DNA from: Brachynemurus nebulosus | Taxonomy: Eukaryota; Arthropoda; Insecta; Neuroptera; Myrmeleontidae | Reading direction: 5' to 3' | NCBI GenBank assembly: GCA_035578155.1 | Contig: JAPWDM010000008.1 | Span: 3,617,347 to 3,681,346 of the forward strand | Length of the DNA stretch: 64,000 bases | Shown here: in pieces, positions 35,514-46,507 of the stretch | Numbering within the stretch: the stretch's first letter is position 1 | Layout of the letters: every line of letters starts with the position of its first letter | Position numbers and translations under genes: made by a program | The notes under the pieces: model-generated | What the model was told of the DNA's origin: nothing | Database searches by the model: none | Seen by the model: only the letters and a program-made list of their open reading frames with translations

Positions 35514-36433
35514 CACTATGAGGCTCGAGCACTTTCACAGTAAACTTCCCCGGAAGCCGACCATATTTTTAGTTAAGCAAATTTTATGTAAACAAGTACA
35601 TAAAATGATTCCACAAAACACTAAAGGATTCAGCATATATATATGTTACTTATGCAGGTCAAAAGATGAGTAACTCACATATACATACAAGCATACAATA
35701 CACACATGCATACATACATTTATGGATAAAAATAATATTATTGTATAAAGAAGCCTAGATATTTTGATGATAAACCACATATTATGTATATTAAATTTAC
35801 AAAAAATGAAAAGTGTCCGGTACGTTGTACATAATAAATTATTTTTATAAGAATACTTAATATAAAATCATTTTTATAAATGTTTCTAAGTGTTTTGTTT
35901 ATTATTCTAAATATTGATCGAGGTCGACTTCTAAGGATGTTTTGTTTGGTTTCGGATGCCGAAGCCATGGGACCAGTGTTAGCAACCCTGAAGAGTGAAA
36001 TTATTGTGCTAGGGTCGTAAAATTATAGTAAATTTGAAAAAAATTATAGTAGATTAGAAAAAATAACCGCCAAATTCAATTTTGCATTTTATATCTGAAG
36101 GCGAGAGCGGCGACCTTTTTTTTTTTCTTGCTCGCCAGTTGTCAAAATGCCGGAGGACTATATATATATTGAAATCACGATTGATCAGCAGTCATCTACG
36201 GTATCAGCAGTCATCATTTCGGCGCCAAATGAGAAACATTTTGAAATTAATTACGAAAACTTTGTTTTTTCGGTCTAAAAATATGGTTTATAAAAATTAT
36301 AATAGATTTAAGAAATTATAGTACATTTAAGGATTATTGTAAAGGCATGATAGTACATAGTAAAAAGGATGTAATTATAGTATGTCTACTATAATTATAG
36401 TACGGTTGCTAGCCCTGCATGGGACTGAAAGTG
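35514..36433. mobile_element. piggyBac-like MITE (copy 2), interrupted
   Basis: Same ends as the copy at 3484, flanked by TTAA at 35510-35513 and 36434-36437. It is interrupted near its right end by a hAT-like element (35974-36417), so the piggyBac-like insertion is the older of the two. Confidence 0.75.
35974..36417. mobile_element. hAT-like MITE nested in the piggyBac-like MITE
   Basis: The ends CAGTGTTAGCAACC and GGTTGCTAGCCCTG are inverted. The 8-bp CATGGGAC is exactly duplicated (35966-35973, 36418-36425). 444 bp, non-coding. Confidence 0.88.
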
Positions 36434-36437
36434 TTAA

Positions 36438-37237
36438 TCATTTAAAGAGATATATAAAAGTTGATGTTCCATTAGTGACAAAAATAGACACAGTGTAACA
36501 TAGTGTCATCATATAATTATGTATTACATGTCCCTGTCACTCTCCATTTAGTCTATTATAAAAAAATGGACCGTTTTCGCCGTTTTCTGACGTCGCTGTA
36601 ACTAATATACCAGATGGCATTGATTTACTAGGGGATAAAATTAGAGTCGAGACATGAGGTTTAATAGTTCGCTAATTTTCATCTAAAATAAATTGGAAAT
36701 AAATTAAATATTTAAAAAATACTTTAATTCAACCTAGAAAGATTAATTAAATTAAAAAAAATTAATTCTTCGTTAATACATAACTTGGTGACGATAATTT
36801 TGTGCTCAATCATATGGTAATTAATTTTGACATCTATTTGATGAAAAATGCTCACATGTCCCAACTCTATTTAGTATATCCCCTATACCATTAGCGCCAC
36901 GTAGCAAACGTAGTAAACTGTGACATGAAAAGGTCCGTCCTTGAAAAGAAGTGGCAGGGACATGATGTATTATAACTATATGGCCAATCCCTATAAGAGG
37001 CAGTGGTTCCGATGAAGTGAGACGGATAGACATCGGGTAGAGGCACTTCAGTTGTTTTGCGCAGATGCATCAATTAGTGTTTACCGTGTTTACTGTTCAG
37101 ATTGGTTCATATTACCACCAAAAAGGTCGCATTTGCGCAAACCGAACAAAATACTTCCAAATCTGCACCGTGATGTTGGGACGTTTTTTTCATATCCATT
37201 TGGCTATATATGTATACTACATATATGAGTGTCATAC
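36438..37237. other. Intergenic DNA
   Basis: Short frames on both strands show no domain. Weak similarity of 36460-36510 (TTCCATTAGTGACAAAAA, GACACAGTGTAACA) to the zinc-finger upstream flank suggests an older duplicate of it. Confidence 0.35.
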
Positions 37238-37549
37238 ACTGCTGGCGGTCGAGACGAAAATTTTGTTAGCCTAACGTCAGCTAACGGAGCTTTCACCGTT
37301 ACAAACCAGAGGGCACGCATTCAAAAAATTAGCATACATTATACTCCCTACATTATATATTAAAACAACAATTTCTCACATGGTCACTGATTATTTTTAT
37401 TCTATAATTTTTAAATGTGGCTGTATTTCAGAAATTAAGTATTTATACCGTGAAAAAATATTTAACGTGCATTAATTCTTGAATCAGAGGCCAAAGTTCC
37501 GTTAGCGAAAGTTAAGCTAACAAAATTTTCGTATGGAACGCCAGCATTG
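37238..37549. mobile_element. ~310-bp inverted-repeat MITE
   Basis: The left arm CACTGCTGGCG...GACGAAAATTTTGTTAGC pairs with the right arm GCTAACAAAATTTTCGT...CGCCAGCATTG over about 50 bp with some mismatches. Flanking duplication is not clear. Confidence 0.55.
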
Positions 37550-38427
37550 ATAAAAGAGTATTATTAATTAACTATCATTAACTCGCAAATGATTTTAAAT
37601 CAAAATATATAGAAAAAAAATATATAAAAAAAAATAGGGTACTAAATAAAAAACAATTTCCAATTTTTTTAAATATATTTTTTAAATAAACAATTTACGA
37701 TCAAACGATAAAAATAGACCATCATACACCATCAAACGATTGCAAATTAAAAATTGCAATAACTCAATATGGGGTGCTAAATATCTGGCACCTTTCGCTT
37801 ACGATTCTACAAAATTATATCTAATAGGATTTACGTCCTTCGTTAAAGTTGTGTTTTATAAATTTTAAATAAAATAAAATAATATAAATACCATAGAAAT
37901 TACACCGAATTTGATTAACTTAACTTTTTACCACCAGATAGCGTAGCTGTACTAAATAGCAAGAGCCGTCCAAATGGCTCATTTCGTTATCCCTACTTAG
38001 TCTGCACCCGGCCCATAGCAGTTTTAAAAGTCGCAGTCGCAACATTACTTGAGTCGCAGTCGCAACCTGCAATATTTTAATATCTACGACAAAATTTCAG
38101 TCGGCAATTTTACATATGATCCTTAGTTTGAAGCAATGTACAACATGATTTATAAAAGTTCACTTTATTTCATACAAATCAAACATTTTAATTTTTTTTA
38201 AATTTTAACATAGATATGGTTTCTGGCTGATGTATACATAATCGTAAGTGAGTAAACCCAATAAATAGCTAATGTTTGTTGTTGTCTGTATGTGTAATTA
38301 TTGAACTATCAAACATATGCGTGATTCAATATTATTCCGTGTAGTAGAGAAAATTCTTTTACTTTTCTGAACTGCACCGCAGCTCAAAAACACACCCGTG
38401 TTAAAATGAATATTTAAATAATCAATA

Positions 38428-38999
38428 GGGTACTTGACTGAAGTTACAAAAATATTCTAAAAGCATTGCTTTTCCATATCAGTTAAGTGATTATTTTCGA
38501 CAGATTCTGTAAAAAATCATCAAAAAAAAAAAAAAAAAAAATAACTACAATTTTAAATGAGAAAAAGATGGGAAAAACACCTCACTATAGTGACGTCACA
38601 TTTTGAAACAACTAAACGTTAATGTCAATATTTATAACCTCAAAACTTTGATTATATTCATAAAATGTCAAAGTAAAAGCAAGTATTTATTTGAATTCTG
38701 GTCGATTATTATTACTATATACATAAGCTAATAGAAATATTCAAAAGAAAACACAATTTCACCTCACCGATAAAAATTATCAAAATCGACAAATCTAGCT
38801 ACAAAATGTTACGTCATATTCAAGAAATGGCGCGTTTTCACGAATTTGAACATTTGTTGAAAAATGGCGATTTTCAAAATAAAATTTCTAAATAGTTATC
38901 AAATTTTTTTATATTCCATCATTAAAATTGGACATATGTAATGATAATGTATAGAATTATTTAACATTTGACACAAATTTTAAATACAGTCAAGTACCG
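38428..38999. mobile_element. TA-flanked TIR element
   Basis: The ends GGGTACTTGACTG and the complement of CAGTCAAGTACCG are inverted, with TA on each side (38426-38427, 39000-39001). It is absent from the homologous site at 11945. Non-coding, Tc1/mariner-like by its duplication. Confidence 0.7.
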
Positions 39000-39159
39000 T
39001 ATTACTCAACATCATATCAATTTTAATTTTATAAAATGTAGCTAACATTTTATTATTATTAATTAAATATTACATAATTATATATAAATAAATATAAAAA
39101 TAAATATATAAATACACAATACACATATAAATAACAAAGCATAAAGTGATAAAAAAGGG

Positions 39160-39485
39160 GATTTTCCATAGAACACTAGAAGCCAACTAACATAAAAAAA
39201 GTGAAATTCGCTTGGAGTCATTTGTAAGCCAGTCACAGCTTAAGGCATTAGTCCGTCAGTAGTCGTCGTCGAGTCAACACACCATTATATTAACAATATA
39301 CCCATTGTTAGTTGAACACGTTGAACAGCTCTCTCTGGTAATACGTGTATTGTGGTTGTATGCGTGTATACACATACTACTACAAAAAACCAAACTAATA
39401 CACTGCAAACAGTGTGTATGTACACAAACAGACTACGTCACAAACTCATTATAAGTGGAACAGAGGCAAAGCCAATCTAGTTTGT
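39160..39485. repeat. Insertion of a dispersed repeat, ~320 bp
   Basis: Present in this copy of the duplicated segment and absent from the copy near 12098. The first 150 bp resemble 26880-27005. It ends ...TAGTTTGTCCCCTT before the homologous sequence resumes. Superfamily unknown. Confidence 0.6.
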
Positions 39486-39969
39486 CCCCTTGGGGTTTTC
39501 ACTGTATGCACAGTTGCCTGCAGTGACGCATACGCATACAATTTTTTATATACAAAATGTTTTCTCCATTTTTATATGCGCAAGTGAATATGCACTGATG
39601 CAGTATGCACATGATTTGCAAACTTAAATGATTGAGATTAGTTTTTTCATGTGTTTAGTGTGTTCCGTGTTGTACAATTATTTAAAAAAAGAAAAATGAC
39701 ACTTTTTATTTAAGTTATATAATTTAAGCTTTAATCTTTAAATAAAATAATTAATATTTTCATGGTAATTGATAGATAAATTATCAATCTTTTTAAAAAT
39801 CATTATTAATCTTTTTAAAAATCAATTTTACGACGTTTTACCGTTAATACTACATCATCTACGTTGTGTGTTTCTGTTTGTGTTTTTTAAATCCCAATAT
39901 TTATAAATCATTTTGTCTGTTATCTATACATACATTAAAATTGACATAGTGTTTGAAAAATTACCAAAC

Positions 39970-40041
39970 TGGATCGGCTGGGACTCGAACCCGGATCTCT
40001 TGGTTACCAGCCAAGCGCCTTACCAACTAGGCCACCGATCA
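39970..40041 (-). tRNA. tRNA-Thr (anticodon GGT), near-complete
   Basis: The minus strand folds as a 72-nt tRNA: acceptor TGATCGG/CCGATCC with only the first pair mismatched, D stem GCCT/AGGC, anticodon stem CTTGG/CCAAG around loop CTGGTAA (anticodon GGT, Thr), T loop TTCGAGT on a stem with one C-A mismatch, discriminator A. Box A TGGCCTAGTTGG and box B GGTTCGAGTCC are intact, and a T5 run follows as a pol III stop. It is the better copy of the palindrome. It may be a real gene or a tRNA-derived repeat. Confidence 0.7.
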
Positions 40042-40113
40042 CCACCGGTGGCCTAGTTGGTAAGGCGCTTGGCTGGTAACCAAGAGATCCGGGTTCGAGT
40101 CCCAGCCGATCCA
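40042..40113 (+). pseudogene. Mirror copy of tRNA-Thr with broken acceptor stem
   Basis: Identical to the minus-strand tRNA from the acceptor base next to the D arm onward, with intact A and B boxes and T5 downstream. The first bases (CCACCGG) cannot pair well with CCGATCC, having mismatches at positions 1, 2 and 4, so it should not fold into a proper acceptor. Confidence 0.65.
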
Positions 40114-40149
40114 GTTTGGTAATTTTTCAAACACTATGTCAATTTTAAT

Positions 40150-40820
40150 TAACATAATGAATTGGCCATTTGCCAAAGTACATCGAGTGTTCAAGTATCA
40201 GCCAAAGCTGGACATTGAGTGAACATATGAATATTGGTGTATGTTTAAAAATACGGATAAAAATCTGCCATACACTAATAATGTTTCACAGGCACTCGAT
40301 AACATTTGAAATTAAAAGTATATACATACATGTTTACATTTTTCTAACGCAAAAACTAAACCATGTTGTGAATGAGCGATTCGAGTACCTGATATACATA
40401 TACATTATGTTTATATTAAACAGGTATATAATGTTTTTATAAAGAAGGTGAAATATACATGTTATTTTAAACATTTTAAATAATCATCACAAAGGAAACA
40501 GAGATATGTTTACATTATAAATATTTTCAATTCGGCTCAAAATAATTTCTATTACAGTTAACCACTTATTTATTCAACATTAATTTTTTTTTAAATTATT
40601 TTTAAAGTTAGAATTATTATATACGTATTAAATTATAAAAAATAGGTAATTTTTAATTTTTACTGATTTTTTCTCTTAAGGATAGCCTAGCTTCTTTAGA
40701 CTAGTCTTCAAATCTAGAGAAAAACCTCAGCCTTGCAATAAAATTTGTAGCCCCCCCAATCCAAAATATTTTATATAGCGATTCTGTTTCAGCACCAGAC
40801 TGTCCCAATGCTGGTTATTA
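40150..40820. other. Intergenic DNA
   Basis: A 90-codon frame at 40170-40442 has no recognisable domain and lies in AT-rich repeat surroundings. I do not call it a gene. Confidence 0.4.
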
Positions 40821-40934
40821 TATCGTTATTAAAAATTAAATACATAATAAAAAATAATAGAACAAATGTAACAAGATTTTGTGTCGTCAGCATATCAATA
40901 TATCAAAATGACCGGTTAACAAAGAATAGAAGTT

Positions 40935-41153
40935 GAGACATTTACTTTGTGAAATGTCATTTTAAATATTGAAAATATTTAAAGTTTTAATTACTTTGTC
41001 AAATTCATGAAAATACTATTCTATTTTACTTAACGCGTTTTCAGCCCTTTCAGCCATCATCAGATTAAATTTACTCTGATTAGTAAGTAAAATAGAATAG
41101 TATTTTCGTGAAATTGACAAAGTAATTAAAACTTTAAATATTTTCAATATTTA
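40935..41153. mobile_element. Fold-back MITE with 10-bp duplication
   Basis: AATAGAAGTT flanks it exactly (40925-40934, 41154-41163). The homologous flanks at 21558 and 30370 have a single copy and no insert. Inside, arms of about 69 bp (AAATATTGAAAATATTTAAA...) face each other around a ~50-base spacer. A 9-10 bp duplication fits Mutator-like elements. Confidence 0.75.
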
Positions 41154-41350
41154 AATAGAAGTTATATTTTAAAATACATATTATTATGATCTAAGTACAG
41201 TTGAACCCATCACAAACTTCATCAACTTTTGATTTTACAAACATTTTAAATTTATTAATTAACAAATTAGTTTCTTTAATATCTCAAAACGACAACAGTG
41301 TATTCGTGCCCATATTGAAGTCATGGTACGATATGAAGGCCTATTTTGTG

Positions 41351-43197
41351 CTATTTCCCTGTATGTACTGTTTCATGTTTTTTTAAATGACTTGACTGAT
41401 TAAATGTTTCAAAACATATCTTACACTTGTATGGTTTTTCACCACTGTGTATTCTTTCATGTCTTTTTAAATTACTTGACTGGTTAAATGTTTTATTACA
41501 AATATTACACTGATATGGTTTTTCACCACTGTGAACTCTTGCATGTTGTTTTATAATACTTAAATGACTGAATGTTTTGAAACATACATTACACTGGTAT
41601 GGTTTTTCACCACTGTGAATTTTTTCATGTGATTTTAAATCACTTGAACGAGTAAATGTTTTAGAACAAATACTACACTGATATGGTTTTTCACCACTGT
41701 GGACACTTGCATGTTCTTTTAAATGACGTAACTGATTAAATGTTTTAGAACAAACATCACATTTATAAGGTTTTTCACCACTGTGAATTATTTGATGTAT
41801 TTTTAAATTGCCTGAAGTAATAAATGTTTTAGTACATATGTTACACTGATATGGTTTTTCACCACTATGAATTATTTCATGTGTTTTTAAATGACCCAAC
41901 TGAGTAAATGTTTTAGAACACACATTACACTGATATGGTTTTTCACCACTGTGAATTCTTGCATGTTGTTTTATACTATTTAAACGACTGAATGTTTTAA
42001 AACATATACTACACTGATACGGTTTTTCACCACTGTGGACTCTTGTATGTTCTTTTAAATAACTTAAATTACTGAATTTTTTAGAACATATATTACACTG
42101 ATATGGTTTCTCACCAGTGTGGACTCTTGCATGTTCTTTTAAATAACTTAAATTACTGAATTTTTTAGGACATATATTACACTGATATGGTTTTTTACCA
42201 CTGTGAATTTTTTCATGTTTTTTTAAATGACTTGACTGAATAAATGTTTTAGAACAAATATTACACTGATATGGTTTCACACCATTGTGAATTTTTTCAT
42301 GTTCTTTTAAATAACCTGAAGTAGTAAATGTTTTAGAACAAATACTACACTGATATGGTCTTTCATCACTGTGAGTTTTTTCATGTGTTTTTAAAGCACT
42401 GGAAGCGTTGAATGTTTTAGAACACACATTACACTGATAAGGTTTTTCACCACTGTGTATTCTTTTATGTCTTTTTAAATTACTGAACTGAATAAATGTT
42501 TTAAAACAAATATGACACTGATATGGTTTTTCACCACTGTGAATTTTCTCATGTGTTTTTAAATCACTTAAACGAGTAAAAGTTTTAGAACACACATTAC
42601 ACTGATATGGTTTTTCACCACTGTGAATTCTTTCATGTATTTTTAAATTTCTTGAAGTACTAAATGTTTTATTACATGTATCACACTGAAATAGTTTTTC
42701 GTCAACACTTGCAATCTGATATTTTGTTAAATCTGTCGAATGATTTTCATCTACTTCATCTTCTTCAATTTTTATTTCCGTATGTAAACTGTTTAAATTT
42801 ATCAAAGATTCATTCAACTCCTAAAATATTATAATTATGTATTTTGATTAATTTGCATAATTTTATTGTTATTTTTAATCCAAATCTAATAGTTACTTAC
42901 CAGTTTTATATTTTGCTCTTGTAAGTCTGTAAGGTATTTTTTAACTGGCAAACTATTATTTTCTTGGGACAATTTAATTGGTTCAAAAACTTTTGTTTCT
43001 GATGATAACACTGAATTATTTTCAAACATTTCATCGTTTTCCACTTTAATTTCAAATGTGTGAAAATTTTCATGGCTCGGTCTAATCACTTCATGTTTCA
43101 CCATTTTAATTTTATTTGCATGGTCAGTTTCATGGACCGGTTCATTCACTTCATTTTTGAAAGTATAAAAACCGAATTCATTGAGGGAATTCTCCAT
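41351..43197 (-). CDS. C2H2 zinc-finger protein, gene D (16 fingers)
   Basis: Exons 42901-43197 (99 codons) and 41351-42820, intron 80 nt (donor CTG/GTAAGT, acceptor ATTTTAG/GAG), phase 0, about 588 residues. Exon 1 is the shortest: TFK joins directly to NEVNEPVHETDHANKIKMVK, the same junction that occurs inside gene C, so D looks derived from a C-like exon by internal deletion. Only one clear IKVE site (IKVENDE) remains there, plus IKIEEDE in exon 2. Sixteen complete CX2CX12HX3H fingers follow, and the frame ends with the family terminus HETVHTGK. No lesion is seen. Fingers 7 and 8 are near duplicates (FSNLSYLKEH). With E it is the best candidate for a functional member; it is presumably nuclear. 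Confidence 0.9.
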
Positions 43198-43259
43198 TTC
43201 AGATTTTTGTTTTTACACAATTTACATAATTAATATAATAATACAATACACAAATTTGA

Positions 43260-43325
43260 AATTATACTACAATCTTTGTGTAAACGTGTACATTCGTCAC
43301 ACAAAGCTACTAAGCTAGTAGAGTA
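43260..43325 (-). promoter_or_regulatory. Diverged upstream block of gene D
   Basis: Retains TTCGTCACACAAAGCTACTA and AGCTAGTAGAGTAGAGCACA in the same order as the other paralogs but is more diverged. Putative promoter or 5' UTR. Confidence 0.3.
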
Positions 43326-43472
43326 GAGCACAGTGTTAACCGTGTTAACAGGTAAATAGAGGGCGCTAATCGTACAAAAGGCGCGAAATTATGGTATTTT
43401 TCGTATTTTTTTTAAAAAATTATCGTACACAATAAATTAGGACCAACGAGCAAGAAAAAAAAAACGAAGTGT

Positions 43473-44044
43473 CTAGTCGTCCGATAAACGGACGAATAAA
43501 AAAAAACCTAGTCGTCCGAGTATCGGACAAATAAAATAACCTAGTCGTCCGACTATCGGATGAATAAAATAAATTAATTGTCCGATAAATCTAATTCTTC
43601 TAGGAATGGTATGCTTACTATTTTATAATTAATAATTACATATTTGATTATAAAATATTACAGAAGGAATTAAATTTATAACATTTTAAATTTGGCTAGG
43701 TTAGTTCAGTTAGTTTTGACAATATCATATACTTACATATATGGACAATATACTTCATATACTTCGATTTTTGATATAAAAACTAGGTGGTGAGGTTGGT
43801 TAAAAATTTGAAATTTCACGAATAAATTTAAAATGTTATAAATTTAATTCCTTCTGTAATATTTTATAATCAAATATGTAATTATTAATTACAAAATAGT
43901 AAGCATACCATTCCTAGAAGAATAAGCTTTATCGGACGATTAATTTATTTTATTCATCCGATAGTCGGACGACTAGGTTATTTTATTCGTCCGATAGTTG
44001 GAGGACTAAGTTTTTTTTTATTCGTCCGTTTATCGGACGACTAG
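43473..44044. mobile_element. 572-bp fold-back element with 33-bp subrepeats
   Basis: Both ends are CTAGTCGTCCGATA-type units repeated about three to four times at ~33-bp spacing, each containing a small palindrome (GTCCGA-TATCGGAC). The arms continue (AAGGAATTAAATTTATAACA) to a central spacer of about 130 bp. No target duplication seen, no coding frame. Confidence 0.8.
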
Positions 44045-45012
44045 CAACACCCCCCCCCCAAAAAAAAAAACGCCCTTAAAGTACTTTACCATTTATTTAT
44101 TTAATTAATTTTTTTTTTACTTATAAAAAAATTATACAACTCTGTAACTATAAAAAATAATAAAAAAATATACTTTATTTATATTATTAGTAAAATATAT
44201 TTTTTATTACTCATGCGGGAGAAGTACTAACTTGGCGCACACATTTCTGTACGCAAAATAGCTGTTTGCCCACTGTACTCTTCCCACATACTTTTTTGCG
44301 TGCGGAAAGTAACTTTCAACACGCAAATTGACAATAAAACACGCAAAATTTAATCAAAACACGCAAAGCCATCTCTTAATTTTTCATTTAATAGATATTT
44401 CATAATTATTTCTATAGAAACCACCAACAAAGTAATTTAAACAATATTTAATTCAGAAAAAAAGGACGAACACTTAAAAATATTATTTTAAAAAGTAATA
44501 AAAATGTCAAAAATAGTAATAATAATAGAAAGTATGTGAAATTCGTAATAAAAAATAGTATGTGTAACTCGTGCGGGATTGCCGATTGTCCGCACTTATT
44601 CACTTTCAGTAGTAGTATTAGTAGTAATAGTAGTTTATAAGTTACTAAGTTATAATGGGCAGTAACTAAATTATTTAAAGATTTAAACAAGCGTTTATTT
44701 TAATTAAAAATTTAACCTTACGTCTTTAAACAAGCGTAATTTAGTAATTTTAAATAATATTAAGAAGTTTTTAATTATTTCTCAATTAAAAAATAATGTT
44801 AACATAACCTAAATTTGATGTACAATAATAATATTGTACATCAGTAGCGACGAGGTTAAAGAAACCTTTTTTCGGCAATAAATTCCATCTTAGCGAATTT
44901 TCGAATCGAAAAATCAGCTATTACAGCCACTGTCATGATCCGGGACTATGACAGAAAGCCGAAAGAATATAGCATGATAAGCATAGTAAATCTGCCCCGG
45001 AAGCGAATTATT
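44045..45012. other. Intergenic DNA
   Basis: Contains a poly-C/poly-A stretch at 44049-44070 and repeated ACACGCAAA motifs near 44315-44370. No gene-like frame. Confidence 0.4.
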
Positions 45013-45016
45013 TTAA

Positions 45017-45479
45017 CACTATGAGGCCCGAGCACTTTCACAGTAAACTTCCCCGGAAGCCGACAATATTTTTAAGCCAATTTTTTAGTAAACAAGCACA
45101 TAAAATGATTCCACAAAACACTAAAGGATTCAACATGTATGTGTTACTTATGCAGGTCAAAAGATGAGTAACACACATATACATACAAGCATACAACACA
45201 CACATTCATACATATCTGGATACAAATATTATTGTATAAACAAGCCTAGATATTTTGATGAATTGATGATAAAACATATTAAATGTATATGTACAAAAAA
45301 TGAAAAGTGTCCGGTACGTAGTATCTACATAATAAATTATTTTTATAAGAATACATAATATAAAATCTTTTTTATAAATAATTTTAAGTGTTTTGTTTAT
45401 TATTCTAAATATTGATCGCGGTTGGCCTCTGAGGAGGTTTTGTTTGGTTTCGGATGCCGAAGCCATGGCACTGAAAGTG
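45017..45479. mobile_element. piggyBac-like MITE (copy 3)
   Basis: TTAA at 45013-45016 and 45480-45483 flank CACTATGAGGCCCGAGCACT...GGCACTGAAAGTG. Same length class and ends as copies 1 and 2. It lies upstream of gene E. Confidence 0.75.
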
Positions 45480-45859
45480 TTAATAACTATATTACCGGTA
45501 TGGTAAGGCTGTAAGTAATTGATATTTACTATTTTGGCGGTCAAAACTGAGTAGTTATGGAGATAACTAAAGAAATTTAAAAAATTACAAAATTTTTTTT
45601 CTTGGTAACTACTCAACTTAGGAAAATAATTCCAAATCCACATGAAGGCAAATACTCTCAAGAATATTACACATATTTATTTATTGCCCTCATTTTTAAA
45701 CCCAAACTTATATGAGAGGAATTGACAAAATTAGTCAGGAAAATGGTACATATAAGGCTTTCCTTTTTTACCACTCGCGGCGTTAATAATGCTAAAATAC
45801 TGATGTGAATATACCGAATATAGTAACATTAAACGGATAAAACATAATGTATATAAATA

Positions 45860-46250
45860 CAGTACTTATTCTCAAATGGAAACACGTCCGGACTGGGGAA
45901 GTGAGTGTTTCCATTTGAGAATCACCAATGTCGGTTGATGATATTTAATAATAAAAAAATACATAGAAATTACATATGTACGAAAAAAACTCTTATAGTT
46001 TAAATTACTTTATACGGCGGAAATCCAATGGTACTGATTCCGATTTTACATAGTGACGTCAGCAAATTATATAATATACAATGTAAATGATGCGACTCAA
46101 AATAAAAATTGTTAAGTTTATTTTAAAACCCATTTTATAACTGAGTTGAACATTGAAAAAGATTCCAGAAGATTCTATTCAAAAGCTAATAAAGATAATA
46201 TAGAAGGTCGCGTTTCCATTTGAGAGTGTTCCATTTGAGAATACGTACTG
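45860..46250. mobile_element. Tc1/mariner-like MITE upstream of gene E
   Basis: The ends CAGTACTTATTCTC and GAGAATACGTACTG are inverted, flanked by TA at 45858-45859 and 46251-46252. It is the same 391-bp element, in the same relative position, as 33802-34192 upstream of gene C, so it predates the C/E duplication. Confidence 0.8.
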
Positions 46251-46395
46251 TACCGCTTTCGTATCGTACGAACACGAGTGCCATCATTGATTTAGACACT
46301 TTTTTGAATACATTGAGTTTCGTCTCCTTGTCTAATCTCCATATTCTGAACATTCATTTTGTGATTGGGACTTTTAATTAACTGCAGTTGGCAAC

Positions 46396-46437
46396 ACTAA
46401 GCTTTGTGTGACCGATGTAACCTCGGCAGACATTTTA
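46396..46437 (+). promoter_or_regulatory. Conserved upstream block of gene E
   Basis: AGCTTTGTGTGACCGATGTA followed by ACCTCGGCAGAC is the plus-strand equivalent of the block upstream of A, B and C. A GTTGGCAACACT just before it resembles the end of the hAT family at 10408. Confidence 0.4.
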
Positions 46438-46507
46438 AGGATTGTATATACCTAATAATTTCAAATTTATGTATTGTAATTGAATTGTATAAAAACAGAA
46501 ATCAGAA

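Larger units (their letters stand above)
38205..39730. repeat. Second copy of the 11700-12330 segment
   Basis: Collinear with 11700-12330 but carries two extra blocks: a TIR element at 38428-38999 and ~320 bp at about 39160-39485. Both are absent from the first copy, which reads AATAATCAATTACTC and AAAAAAGGGGGTTTTCACTG. Confidence 0.8.
39934..40149. repeat. Perfect tRNA-bearing palindrome
   Basis: Two arms of about 104 bp are exact complements around an 8-base centre at 40038-40045. The arms run from ATTAAAATTGACATAGTG inward and each contains a tRNA-Thr body. Confidence 0.95.

Noticed and set aside
46485..46500. TATAAAA upstream of gene E as a TATA box
   Set aside because: It lies only about 13-19 bases from the ATG, too close for a start site 30 bases downstream to precede the codon.
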